From positions 358,995 through 422,994 of the forward strand of contig AP023053.1 of the NCBI GenBank assembly GCA_019703815.1: 64,000 nucleotides of DNA, written 5' to 3'. A program made the position numbers and the translations under genes. This document shows positions 1-8,495 of this stretch, piece after piece. A model generated the notes under the pieces. That model had not been told where the DNA came from, made no database searches, and worked only from the letters and a program-made list of their open reading frames with translations. The stretch comes from Thaumasiovibrio occultus. GTDB lineage: Bacteria; Pseudomonadota; Gammaproteobacteria; Enterobacterales; Vibrionaceae. Each line of letters starts with the position of its first letter. Within the stretch, counting starts at the first letter, position 1.

Positions 1-831
1 GTTCTTCTCTGCCATCGAATACTGCTTGCCATTAAATTGGTAGTGGGCGCAGGCAAAGACGACTTTTGGCTTCACCTGCCCAAACCGCTCACAGACGGCG
101 GCGATACCGAACTCCGGCGGGGCAGAGGTCCAAATCGCCCCTAAGCTGGTGGTGGCAAGCATTGCAATCACGGCGTGCGCGGTGTTGGGAAGATAACCGG
201 CCACCACATCCCCTTTGGTCACGCCGCATTGTACAAGCCATTGCTGCAAGCACGACACCTGATCGGTAAGCTCTTGCCAACTAAGCGTCTGCGGTTGCTG
301 CGTTTCATTGACACTAATGATGGCAGCGCGATTGTCTGTGCTGTTGTTTTCCTCGTTTGCCTTGCTGATCGCCTTGTCGGTTTTATTGTCGTCGTTGCTT
401 GTATAGCTTGGGTGGCCGCTTTCCGAGTCTGCGATCATCGCTTGTTCGCGCTGTGGTGGCGGAGCATGACGCAGCAGGTTTTGTGCAAAGTTGAGGGTGG
501 CGTTGGGAAACCAGAGCGTGTCGCGACTGGCACAGAAATCGCCCCATTTTGCCGGGCCGGCGCAACGAATGACGTCACCTTGTTCGCCAATCACGCCATT
601 GAAATCCCACACTGCGCGCCAGAAGGCGTCAGCATGCGTCACCGACCAGTGATGAAGTTGTTGATAGTTGTGAAACAACACGCGATGTCGCTCGCTCAGC
701 ATCACCATAAAGTGGTTGAGGTGGGAGTGCTGCATCCGTTGGCGCGACGGTTGCCAAAGCGGGGTATTCTCGCCGGACTGTGACGTGGGCATTGCAGGCT
801 TTAAGTTGTTAGATGAAGGCGGTGTTTTCAT
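1..831 (-). CDS. aacS: acetoacetyl-CoA synthetase, N-terminal part (cut by window edge)
   Basis: Activates acetoacetate, an end product of tyrosine breakdown, to acetoacetyl-CoA (ANL/AMP-forming family). The reading frame is open from ATG 831 to the window start, 277 codons. The N-terminal ACS-type region is readable (WDFNGVIGE, PNATLNFAQNLL, then GDVVAGYLPNT and LGAIWTSAPPEFG near residues 207-242). The catalytic core lies outside the window. A GAGG about 12 nt upstream supports the start, and the gene begins 12 nt after the maiA stop, so it is the last gene of the hmgA-fahA-maiA operon. Residues about 135-172 form an Asn/Asp/Ser-rich low-complexity insert not usual in the family. Confidence 0.9.
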   Translation of the reverse strand, partial: MKTPPSSNNLKPAMPTSQSGENTPLWQPSRQRMQHSHLNHFMVMLSERHRVLFHNYQQLHHWSVTHADAFWRAVWDFNGVIGEQGDVIRCAGPAKWGDFCASRDTLWFPNATLNFAQNLLRHAPPPQREQAMIADSESGHPSYTSNDDNKTDKAISKANEENNSTDNRAAIISVNETQQPQTLSWQELTDQVSCLQQWLVQCGVTKGDVVAGYLPNTAHAVIAMLATTSLGAIWTSAPPEFGIAAVCERFGQVKPKVVFACAHYQFNGKQYSMAEKN

Positions 832-843
832 CGACTTTGCGCC

Positions 844-1620
844 TCACGCGCTTTGCTCGGCGGCAACCTCGGGTTGCGCGTTGATAAAAGCGGGCAGTTG
901 CAAACAGCGTGTTTCAATCGCTTGAATCTTGGGGTAGCTGTCGAGCGAAAACGCAAAGCGGCGAGCATTATAAAGCTGCGGGATCAAACAGACATCGGCA
1001 AGGGTGGGCACGTCGCCACAACTGAACAAGGTATCGCTCAAGTTGGCTTCGTAGGCGTTAAACCCCGCAGCAAGCCAGTGATGATACCAGTGCTGGCGAT
1101 CAATCATGGGCTTATTGCTCCTATTAGTTAGAGCGCCGCGATTGGTTGAACAGCTGCTGTCAGTGAGATCGAGTGGCGAGCGGCTGGTCGCTGTGTTGGC
1201 ATCATCAGATGACGCATTAACCGCAGCGAGGTATTTCAAGACCCGTAAGTTGTTGAGCGGGTGAATATCACAGGCCACGATTTGGGCAAGTGCGCGGCAC
1301 TGGGCGCGTTGTTGTCGGTCATCGGGCAGCAAGGAAGCGCCGTCATCTTCACTGACGGATTCGTTCAAATATTCAATAATGGCAAGGGATTGGCTCAGGC
1401 CAATATGCTCGTCTTGCCAAAAGGGCACTGCATGCATCGGGTTAATAAAGCCCGCAGCGGTTTGCTCGCTCTCAAGTAAGTTCACACTCACTTTTTGATA
1501 GGGAATATCGAGTAAATGAAGCGCGATCCGTACTCGATAGCAGGCGGATGAGCGGTGGTAATCGTACAGTACCCCGTGTTGGAATGGGTGATGAGAAGCA
1601 CTAACCTGATGTGACATCAT
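844..1620 (-). CDS. maiA: maleylacetoacetate isomerase (zeta-class GST)
   Basis: Glutathione-dependent cis-trans isomerase turning maleylacetoacetate into fumarylacetoacetate. The zeta-class signature SSACYRVRIAL is at residues 24-34, the GSH-binding QSLAIIEYL near 77-85, and the C-terminal helical domain carries VPTLADVCLIPQLYNARRF. The ATG-ATG start at 1620/1617 overlaps the end of fahA by about 20 nt, showing translational coupling; a longer frame starting at 1710 lies inside fahA and is rejected. At 258 residues it is about 40 longer than usual. The excess is a Ser/Thr/Asn/Asp-rich insert at about residues 134-172, between LRVLKYL and the RQHWYHHWL helix. Confidence 0.93.
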   Translation of the reverse strand: MMSHQVSASHHPFQHGVLYDYHRSSACYRVRIALHLLDIPYQKVSVNLLESEQTAAGFINPMHAVPFWQDEHIGLSQSLAIIEYLNESVSEDDGASLLPDDRQQRAQCRALAQIVACDIHPLNNLRVLKYLAAVNASSDDANTATSRSPLDLTDSSCSTNRGALTNRSNKPMIDRQHWYHHWLAAGFNAYEANLSDTLFSCGDVPTLADVCLIPQLYNARRFAFSLDSYPKIQAIETRCLQLPAFINAQPEVAAEQSA

Positions 1621-2620
1621 TATTCCCTGAATGTTTGAGCGTATTGACGGGCACCACCGCTTGGCAAATGTCACCAAACAGGTTTTTGCCATGGTTATCG
1701 TGCATCGCAATATTTACTTGGTCGCCATATTGCAAAAACGGCGTTGTGGCAGCGCCAGCGGCGAGAATTTCCTTCACTCTTTTTTCGGCAAGGCAGCAAC
1801 AGCCCGCGTCGGGATCGCGATTTGAAACGGTGCCCGAACCGATAATAGTGCCGGCGGACAGTGAGCGGGTTTTCGCGCAATGTGCCAGCAAGTCATGAAA
1901 CGAGAACTGCATGTCGACACCGGCATTCGGCGCGCCAAACGCTTGACCGTTGAGTGAGACTTGCAAGGGAAGATGCAGCTTGCCGTTGTACCAGTGCTCG
2001 CCCAGCTCATCAGGGGTGAGCGCAATTGGCGAAAACGCGGAGGCAGGTTTGGATTGGAAAAAACCGAAGCCTTTAGCGAGTTCGCTGGGGATCAATTGGC
2101 GCAGTGAGACATCATTAACCAGCATCACCAAGCGAATATAGGGCTCGGCATCGTCAGCGCTTAACCCTTGCGGCACATCGTCGGTAACAATCGCCACTTC
2201 GGCTTCAAAATCCGCGCCCCATTCAATATCACCCACTTCAATGTCGGCACAGGGTGGCAAGAAACCATCGGACATTCCTTGATAAACCAGCGGATCGTGC
2301 CAGAACTCTGGCGGCATCTCTGCGCCTCGCGCTTGGCGCACCAGCTCGACATGGTTGAGGTACGCGCTGCCATCGGCCCATTGATACGCGCGCGGCAACG
2401 GTGAGTGGCAATCGTGAGGATTAAACTTAAACGCATTCGGCACTTTGCCGACGTTCAGCAAGTTGTATTGATGGCGTAAGTCTTGCTCAAGTATCGACCA
2501 GTTATCTAAGGCAAATTGCAGGGTGGGGGCGATATCGTGCACATAGGTCGCCAGCGTCAGATCTTGCGAGACAACAACCAGTTGGCCGTCGCGGCCATGG
2601 TTCAATGAGGCCAGTTTCAT
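1601..2620 (-). CDS. fahA: fumarylacetoacetase (FAH family hydrolase)
   Basis: Hydrolyses fumarylacetoacetate to fumarate and acetoacetate, the last cleavage of the homogentisate pathway. The protein has 339 residues. An N-terminal region ends in PRAYQWADGSAYLNHVELVR. The FAH catalytic core follows with an acidic metal-binding set: GDIEWGADFEAEVAIV (metal-binding Glu residues), LVNDVSLR (Asp), and the downstream GSGTVSNRD segment. Second in the operon, 41 nt after hmgA; its 3' end overlaps maiA. The short bacterial form of the enzyme is consistent with its partner genes. Confidence 0.92.
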   Translation of the reverse strand: MKLASLNHGRDGQLVVVSQDLTLATYVHDIAPTLQFALDNWSILEQDLRHQYNLLNVGKVPNAFKFNPHDCHSPLPRAYQWADGSAYLNHVELVRQARGAEMPPEFWHDPLVYQGMSDGFLPPCADIEVGDIEWGADFEAEVAIVTDDVPQGLSADDAEPYIRLVMLVNDVSLRQLIPSELAKGFGFFQSKPASAFSPIALTPDELGEHWYNGKLHLPLQVSLNGQAFGAPNAGVDMQFSFHDLLAHCAKTRSLSAGTIIGSGTVSNRDPDAGCCCLAEKRVKEILAAGAATTPFLQYGDQVNIAMHDNHGKNLFGDICQAVVPVNTLKHSGNNDVTSG

Positions 2621-2661
2621 CGCTCGCTCCTCTTTTACAATGTAAATCTGTTATCAAGGCG

Positions 2662-3780
2662 TTACTTCTGTTGCCACGATGCCCAATAGTTTAAATTTTC
2701 CACCGATTGTGCGCTTTGGGTGATGTTGAGCGGCTGTTGGCTGTCGATCATCACTGCGACCTCATCGGTGGCGTGGTGGTTGCCTTGGGCGTAATAGGCT
2801 TTCGGATGCGGTCCGTGGGAAAACCCACACGGATGGAACGTCACCATGCCTGCGTCGATGTTGTCGCGGCTGAAAAAATTCCCAGAGTGGTAAAAAATCA
2901 CTTCGTCGTAATCATCATTGCTGTGAAAAAACGGCACTTTCAGCGCACCGTCATCTTGCTCTAGTGGGCGCGGCACAAACGTGCACACCACAAATTCTTG
3001 ACTGAGAAACGTGGTATGCACAGATGGAGGGAGGTGATAGCGATGACTCATTACAGGGCGGATATCGCGCCAATTTAACGCAAATACGGTGACATCGCCT
3101 TTCCAGCCAATGGTGTCGAGCGGGTTGTAAGGATATGTGATGGTGTTGAGTTGATCGCGCGCTTTAAGCAGCACTTGCCAGCGCTCTTCACTGTGCTGAT
3201 CAAGATAAGCCGCATCGACCCGCGCGCTGCGCAGCACCCCTTCATCGAAAATCGCGTGTTGGCCGAGCAGTCCTTTATCGGGCAAGCCAAACCATTGCCG
3301 CGTTGCTTGGATAACCAGCAAACTTAGCGGTGATGCCGGCTCTAAACGCCAAGTGGTGCCGCGCGGGATCAGCACATAATCGCCTTCCATTATCGGCAGG
3401 TGGCCATAATCACAAAACAGTGCGCCGCTACCGCCGTGAACAAACAACAATAAGTCGCCATCGCCGTTGCGCAGCAGGTGCTCCATCGGCTTGTGGCATT
3501 GCCAAAAGCGCAGTTGCAAGGCCGCGTTTTCTAATAGTATCGGGGAGTCCCACAGTGTCGGTGTAGCTTGCTTTAAGGCGTGGGTGTTAAAGGCGCGTGG
3601 ACGATGTGGGCCATCCCACCCGCTCCAGCCTGTTGGCATATGGCGGTGGTATAGGTGACTGGCCGAGCCAAAAAAGCCGTCACGGCTGACTTCGCGCTCG
3701 AAGGTATGCTCAGGCAAGTCACAATGGGCTTGGCGCGAGACTTGGCCTTCAACGTGGGGAAATCGAAAGGGGCGTTGCAT
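2662..3780 (-). CDS. hmgA: homogentisate 1,2-dioxygenase
   Basis: Fe(II) ring-cleavage dioxygenase that opens homogentisate to maleylacetoacetate; its loss gives pyomelanin pigment in vibrios (established for V. cholerae). The start ATG 3780 (MQRPFRFPH) is fixed by a near-perfect AGGAGGT ending 3 nt before it; a longer frame starting at 3864 is unsupported. 372 residues. The cupin C-terminal half shows the expected iron-site region: FFHSNDDYDEVIFYH followed by HPCGFSHGPHP, supplying the His/Glu/His ligands. First gene of the operon hmgA-fahA-maiA-aacS, divergent from phhA. The neighbouring hppD found beside hmgA in V. cholerae is not present in this window. Confidence 0.94.
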   Translation of the reverse strand: MQRPFRFPHVEGQVSRQAHCDLPEHTFEREVSRDGFFGSASHLYHRHMPTGWSGWDGPHRPRAFNTHALKQATPTLWDSPILLENAALQLRFWQCHKPMEHLLRNGDGDLLLFVHGGSGALFCDYGHLPIMEGDYVLIPRGTTWRLEPASPLSLLVIQATRQWFGLPDKGLLGQHAIFDEGVLRSARVDAAYLDQHSEERWQVLLKARDQLNTITYPYNPLDTIGWKGDVTVFALNWRDIRPVMSHRYHLPPSVHTTFLSQEFVVCTFVPRPLEQDDGALKVPFFHSNDDYDEVIFYHSGNFFSRDNIDAGMVTFHPCGFSHGPHPKAYYAQGNHHATDEVAVMIDSQQPLNITQSAQSVENLNYWASWQQK

Positions 3781-3872
3781 ACGACCTCCTATTAACGTCA
3801 GCTGGGCTTGATGAAGCGCTATTGCCGTTCGACAGCACTGATGTGAGGAAACTGCTGACTTCATTAGGTAGT

Positions 3873-3945
3873 TAACACGTGATCAAATTGCAGTTAAGGC
3901 TTGATTAAATCCAAGCTAACACCTGATCAAAGCGTAGTTGGCTTG
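3873..3945. repeat. imperfect tandem direct repeat in the hmgA-phhA promoter region
   Basis: Two copies, 3873-3903 and 3917-3945, offset by 44 bp, share TAACAC(G/C)TGATCAAA, then CAGTTAAGGCTTG against TAGTTGGCTTG. They sit between the divergent hmgA and phhA genes, so they could be paired operator sites. The function is inference. Confidence 0.6.
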
Positions 3946-3986
3946 GGGCGATCTCCCAATATGATCTGGAGCGATTGCTCAAGGGG

Positions 3987-4004
3987 TGTAAAAAATATGT
4001 TACA
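3987..4004 (+). promoter_or_regulatory. candidate TyrR box upstream of phhA
   Basis: TGTAAA-N6-GTTACA matches the TyrR consensus TGTAAA-N6-TTTACA except for one base. It lies 107 bp upstream of the phhA start. TyrR/PhhR-type regulators control phh operons in gamma-proteobacteria, so the match is contextually sensible. Confidence 0.6.
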
Positions 4005-4110
4005 TAACAATAAGCGCAGGGAGGAAAGAGCTGGCGCCCTAACTTGGCGAGTCGCGACAAGGTTTCTAACCTTAAAGAAGAAGTACACGCCAGTTTACAG
4101 GGGGTGTGAG

Positions 4111-4899
4111 ATGACAGCGTATCGCTCAAAGCCAGTCGATCAACAAGGCTATGTTGACTGGAGTGAAGAAGAGGCCCAAACGTGGTCGCATTTGGTCTCG
4201 CGGCAAATGGCGCAATTGCCACAAAGTGCTTGTGCGGCGTATCTAGACGGATTGCGGGCCCTCGCGATCACTGCTGATCATGTCCCGCAACTGCCTGAGA
4301 TCAATCGCGTATTGCACGCGACGACGGGTTGGCGTTGTGAGCCAGTACCGGCGTTAATTGATTTTGACCGTTTCTTTGCCTTACTGGCAGATAAAGCCTT
4401 TCCGGTGGCGATATTTTTGCGTACTCCTGCCGAGATGGATTACCTGCAAGAGCCAGACTATTTCCACGAAATCTTTGGTCATTGCGCCATGCTGACTCAC
4501 CCCGCATTTGCCCATTTCACCCATACCTACGGTGTAATGGGGAAGCAGGCGACGCCAGCAATGCGAGTGTATTTGGCGCGCTTGTATTGGTTCACGGTAG
4601 AGTTTGGCTTAGTGTACGAAGACGACGCGCTCAAAATTTATGGCGGCGGGATCTTATCATCCAGCGGCGAGACCCAGTATGCGCTGCACAGTGAGGTAGC
4701 GCTGCGCGAGCCATTTTCGCTACTTGAGGTGTTACGCACACCGTACCGGATCGATATTATGCAGCCGTTGTATTACTGTTTGCTGTCACTGGAGCAGCTG
4801 TATGCGTTATCGGACGCTGTTATTTTGGCGCAGGTTGAACGGGCGATGCAGCTAGGGCTTAAAGCGCCCTTGTTTCCGCCCAAAATTGCCTCTGCGTAA
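4111..4899 (+). CDS. phhA: phenylalanine 4-monooxygenase
   Basis: Tetrahydrobiopterin-dependent, non-heme iron hydroxylase converting phenylalanine to tyrosine. 262 residues, the usual size of the bacterial single-domain enzyme. The iron ligands are visible as H119 and H124 in YFHEIFGHCAML and E164 in YWFTVEFGL. The ATG at 4111 follows GGGGGTGTGAG; the frame can be extended upstream to 3901, but that part runs through the promoter region, including the TyrR box, and does not look like protein. phhB follows 73 nt downstream, and the homogentisate operon is divergent upstream, so the locus takes phenylalanine towards tyrosine degradation. Confidence 0.94.
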   Translation: MTAYRSKPVDQQGYVDWSEEEAQTWSHLVSRQMAQLPQSACAAYLDGLRALAITADHVPQLPEINRVLHATTGWRCEPVPALIDFDRFFALLADKAFPVAIFLRTPAEMDYLQEPDYFHEIFGHCAMLTHPAFAHFTHTYGVMGKQATPAMRVYLARLYWFTVEFGLVYEDDALKIYGGGILSSSGETQYALHSEVALREPFSLLEVLRTPYRIDIMQPLYYCLLSLEQLYALSDAVILAQVERAMQLGLKAPLFPPKIASA

Positions 4900-4972
4900 C
4901 GCGTTTGCGCGAGGCTTTCGGTAAATCGCTATCCCGCAGTAAGAAAGGATTTATGTTAATAGGAGTGAATGA

Positions 4973-5311
4973 ATGCTTGAATCAATGCAATGTAAAGCGT
5001 GTCACAAAGGCGCTGAGGCGCTTTTGCCCGACGAATATCACATCTATTTGCCTGAGCTAGAAGGCTGGCATATCAGCCAAGAAGACGGCGTTGATCTGCT
5101 GCAAAAGACCTACAGCTTTTCTAACTTCAAGAAAGCGTGGCGTTTTAGTGATGCGGTGTGTGGGCTGGCTGAAGAAGAAGGCCATCATCCTGAAGTGGTG
5201 CTGAGTTGGGGCAAGGTAGTGGTGAAGTGGTGGACACATTCGGTCAACGGTTTGCACCTCAATGATTTCATCTGCGCTAAAAAAACAGACGTCGCGTTTG
5301 CCGAGCATTAG
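4973..5311 (+). CDS. phhB: pterin-4a-carbinolamine dehydratase
   Basis: Regenerates the pterin cofactor by dehydrating the 4a-carbinolamine formed by PhhA. 112 residues; the family signature with the catalytic histidines is EEEGHHPE (near residue 67), followed by VVVKWWTHSVNGLHLND. The start at 4973 is preceded by AGGAGTGA. It is co-directional with and just downstream of phhA, the usual phhAB pair. Confidence 0.95.
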   Translation: MLESMQCKACHKGAEALLPDEYHIYLPELEGWHISQEDGVDLLQKTYSFSNFKKAWRFSDAVCGLAEEEGHHPEVVLSWGKVVVKWWTHSVNGLHLNDFICAKKTDVAFAEH

Positions 5312-5504
5312 TCGCCGTTGACTAGCCGCTTGATCCGTGGCTGCTTGAAGTTTGGGTTATTGGAGTCTGGGTCAACGCCTTATAACGCATTGTTTTAATA
5401 ATGTTAACTTTGATCTGGGCGCATCAAAGGATAACACCTATAGTTGAGGGTAATAATGAACATCGCACTAGGCGATGACGCTTTCATCCGTTTCAAGGAC
5501 GACT

Positions 5505-6131
5505 ATGACCAACGAAATCCGCAAAGTATTGGTGCTTTTTGCTCATCCTTCTCAGCGCCGATCGGAAATTAATCTGCCACTTTTTCAGGCTTCACAGCAA
5601 ACCCAAGGCGTGACCTGCGTCGATCTGTACCAAGAATACCCTACCTATCGGATCAACATTGACCGAGAGCAAAATCGCCTGCGCGAGCATGATGTCATTG
5701 TATTTATGTTCCCGCTGTATTGGTATTCCACCCCAGCCATTTTAAAAGAATGGCAAGATCTGGTGCTTGAATATGGCTTTGCTTATGGCTCACAAGGCAC
5801 TGAGTTGTTTGGAAAAACGTTTTTATGTGCCTTGACGGCAGGGGGCAAGGAGAGTGCGTATCGCGAAGAGGGGCATAATCACTTTACCATTCGCCAACTA
5901 CTGCAACCGTTAGAGCAGATGGCGAACTTAACAGGGATGCAGTACATCGCACCGTTTGCCTTGTTTGGCGCGCGCACTGCCGCCGAAGAAGGGCGCACTC
6001 AACGCCACGTAGAGCAGTGGCGTAAGCTGCTTGAAGCTTTGGTGGCGGGGCGCGTTGATCTTAATGCTGCCGCCCGTTGTGACATGCTTAACGACGACAC
6101 TGAACGTTACATTGTGGGGGCGTCGCGATGA
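5505..6131 (+). CDS. kefG: NAD(P)H oxidoreductase, KefG-type ancillary protein
   Basis: Flavodoxin-fold quinone oxidoreductase of the KefF/KefG/MdaB family, which binds and activates glutathione-gated Kef potassium efflux systems. 208 residues from MTNEIRK; start 5505 has AAGGA five bases upstream, while the in-frame ATG at 5475 lacks a site. Family motifs: VLVLFAHPSQRRSEIN at the N-terminus, FMFPLYWYSTPAILKEWQDLV, and ALTAGGKESAYREEGHNHFTI. Its last codons overlap the kefB start by ATGA, matching the kefG-kefB pair of E. coli. Confidence 0.9.
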   Translation: MTNEIRKVLVLFAHPSQRRSEINLPLFQASQQTQGVTCVDLYQEYPTYRINIDREQNRLREHDVIVFMFPLYWYSTPAILKEWQDLVLEYGFAYGSQGTELFGKTFLCALTAGGKESAYREEGHNHFTIRQLLQPLEQMANLTGMQYIAPFALFGARTAAEEGRTQRHVEQWRKLLEALVAGRVDLNAAARCDMLNDDTERYIVGASR

Positions 6132-8068
6132 CCAGTTATTTTATTCAAGCGTTTATCTATTTAGCCGCAGCGGTGATCGCGGTGCCGCTGGCGAAACGCT
6201 TTGGTTTAGGCTCGGTGTTAGGCTATCTAATTGCCGGTGTGGTGATAGGCCCGCTTATCGGCTTGGTCGGCGAAGAAACCACAGAAATTCAGCACTTTGC
6301 TGAGTTTGGCGTGGTGATGATGCTGTTCTTGGTCGGCTTAGAACTAGAGCCGCGTATGCTCTGGGATATGCGTCATCGCTTATTGGGCTTGGGCGGTCTG
6401 CAAGTGGGTCTAACCACTGGCATTATTTTTATGACGGCCAGCTATTTGGGGTTTGTTTGGCAATATGCACTGGCGATTGGCTTGATCTTCTCGCTCTCTT
6501 CAACCGCAATTGTGCTGCAAACGTTTAATGAAAAAGGGCTGGCGAAAACCGATGGCGGGCGCACTGCGTTTTCCGTATTACTGTTTCAAGATATCGCGGT
6601 GATCCCAATGCTGGCGGCGATCCCTTTATTGGCGCTGCCCGAACTTGTTACTGCTGCGCAAGCGCTCGCCAGTGGAGCGGCAGGTCACCATGATGAGTTT
6701 CATCTTGCTTCTGCGATCCCTGGTTGGGCGTACGCGTTGGTTATCGTGGCGGCGATTGCGGGGTTAGTGGTCGGGGGGCATTATTTAAGCCGCCCGTTAT
6801 TTCGCTTTGTGGCGCAATCGGGGCTGCGCGAGATCTTCACCGCCACCGCCTTAATGCTGGTGATTGGCATTGCGGCGTTAATGAGCTTTCTTGGCCTTTC
6901 GCCCGCATTGGGCACTTTCCTTGCGGGCGTGGTGTTAGCCAACAGTGAATTTCGCCACGAGTTAGAATCGAATATCGAACCGTTTAAGGGCTTATTGCTC
7001 GGGTTGTTCTTTATTACCGTTGGCGCAGGCATTGATTTTGGCATCTTGTTTGATAACGCGCTGGTGGTGATTGGCTTGGCCCTTGCGGTGATGATCGGTA
7101 AGGCGTTGGTGCTGTTACTGTTGTCGCTGGTCTTTAAAGTGAAAGGCAGTGGCCGTTGGTTGTTTGCCCTGAGTTTGGCGCAGGCCGGTGAGTTCGGTTT
7201 TGTGTTGCTGAGCTTTAGTACCCAAAGCCATGTTTTGCCGTTGGAGCTAAGTCAGACGCTCGCTCTGGTCGTCGCGCTGTCGATGTTCCTGACGCCGTTG
7301 CTGTTCATCGCCTACGACAAGTTTATCGTGCCGCGTTACCAAGAAAAAACCAACGAGCGCGATGCTGATACGATTGATGAAACCGGCACGGTGATCGTGG
7401 CGGGGATCGGTCGCTTTGGGCAGATCGTCAATCGTTTCTTGGTCGCTAATGGCATAAAAACCGTGGTGCTCGACCATGAGGTTGGGCAAATCGAGAATAT
7501 GCGAAGCATTAATATCAAAAGCTATTTTGGTGATGCGACTCGGCCCGATCTACTCCATACCGCAGGGATTGAGTCCGCCAAAATATTGATTGTGGCGCTG
7601 GATGATCGCGAGCGCGCAGTGGATTTGGTTGAATACGTGAAACAGACCTACCCTCATGTGCAGGTGATGAGCCGAGCCTATGATCGCGGCCATGCTTACG
7701 CACTACGCCATGCGGGTGCGGATCTGGTGATTTCGGAAACCTTCTATTCGGCGCTGAACTTGGGTGGGGAAGCGTTATCGGCATTGGGTGAGCACCGTTT
7801 TCGTACCGAGAATCAAAAAGCGGCGTTTATTGAGACCGAGCTTGCCAGTAAAGATAAGTTGTATGCAGCATGGCGCGACAGTACCGAAGAAAACAAGTTT
7901 AATGCCACGTACCGCGAGCTGTTTATTCAGTTAGAAGAGGTCTTGGCTGACATCATGCAAACCGATCGCCATGATAAACACGACGCCTCTGAACGTGGTT
8001 GGACGCCACCACCGAAAGGGTATGCAGATCAGTTCCCAGAAGATGAAGGCGCGTCTGAAAAACCGTAA
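6128..8068 (+). CDS. kefB: glutathione-regulated potassium-efflux antiporter KefB
   Basis: Potassium/proton antiporter of the CPA2 family that acidifies the cytoplasm during electrophile stress and is held closed by glutathione. The N-terminal 390 residues are about 12 membrane segments of the Na+/H+ exchanger fold (LGYLIAGVVIGPL, FSLSSTAIVLQ, LLFQDIAVIPML). A linker is followed by a TrkA-N/RCK domain from about residue 417 with the nucleotide-binding GIGRFGQIVNRFL. 646 residues, slightly longer than E. coli KefB, with an acidic tail. It overlaps kefG by 4 nt and is followed by a strong terminator. Confidence 0.94.
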   Translation: MTSYFIQAFIYLAAAVIAVPLAKRFGLGSVLGYLIAGVVIGPLIGLVGEETTEIQHFAEFGVVMMLFLVGLELEPRMLWDMRHRLLGLGGLQVGLTTGIIFMTASYLGFVWQYALAIGLIFSLSSTAIVLQTFNEKGLAKTDGGRTAFSVLLFQDIAVIPMLAAIPLLALPELVTAAQALASGAAGHHDEFHLASAIPGWAYALVIVAAIAGLVVGGHYLSRPLFRFVAQSGLREIFTATALMLVIGIAALMSFLGLSPALGTFLAGVVLANSEFRHELESNIEPFKGLLLGLFFITVGAGIDFGILFDNALVVIGLALAVMIGKALVLLLLSLVFKVKGSGRWLFALSLAQAGEFGFVLLSFSTQSHVLPLELSQTLALVVALSMFLTPLLFIAYDKFIVPRYQEKTNERDADTIDETGTVIVAGIGRFGQIVNRFLVANGIKTVVLDHEVGQIENMRSINIKSYFGDATRPDLLHTAGIESAKILIVALDDRERAVDLVEYVKQTYPHVQVMSRAYDRGHAYALRHAGADLVISETFYSALNLGGEALSALGEHRFRTENQKAAFIETELASKDKLYAAWRDSTEENKFNATYRELFIQLEEVLADIMQTDRHDKHDASERGWTPPPKGYADQFPEDEGASEKP

Positions 8069-8103
8069 AGGCTAGGCGTGTTGGCAAAGGCCGCGCAATC
8101 GGA

Positions 8104-8136
8104 AAAGGCTGCGAAATAGTACGCAGCCTTTTTTTT
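8104..8136 (+). terminator. rho-independent terminator after kefB
   Basis: Stem AAAGGCTGCG / CGCAGCCTTT (8104-8113 with 8122-8131), 8-nt loop, followed by a run of T. Confidence 0.9.
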
Positions 8137-8495
8137 GGGTGTGATTTTCTCAAACCTTGGCTGAGCGCAGAAGTGTGTTTGTTCCTGCTCACCCGATGCG
8201 GCTTGGCGGTGGAAAACAATATAGTTTGATCGGGTCCATAAAGTTCGTTCACTTACAACAAAGTTTGTCACGTCTCTTCTGTTAGTTCATTTGGCAGAGG
8301 TGACGCGAACCGACTATCGCAAACACGCCTTTGCCCCAAGATGAGTTAACTCGTTGTCTGTGAGGCAGTCAAACACAGGCTCTCTTCCCCTACGAATCTT
8401 CATCCCAATCTCGTGCGCTTTTTGATATTTCAATATGAACATATATCTTTTAAATCTGTTATTAAAAGGTATATGGGTTAGATCACCGGGCTGGA

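Noticed and set aside
4030-4075. RpoN (-24/-12) promoter before phhA (CTGGC...TTGGC)
   Set aside because: Spacing between the GG and GC elements is two bases too long for a sigma-54 promoter.
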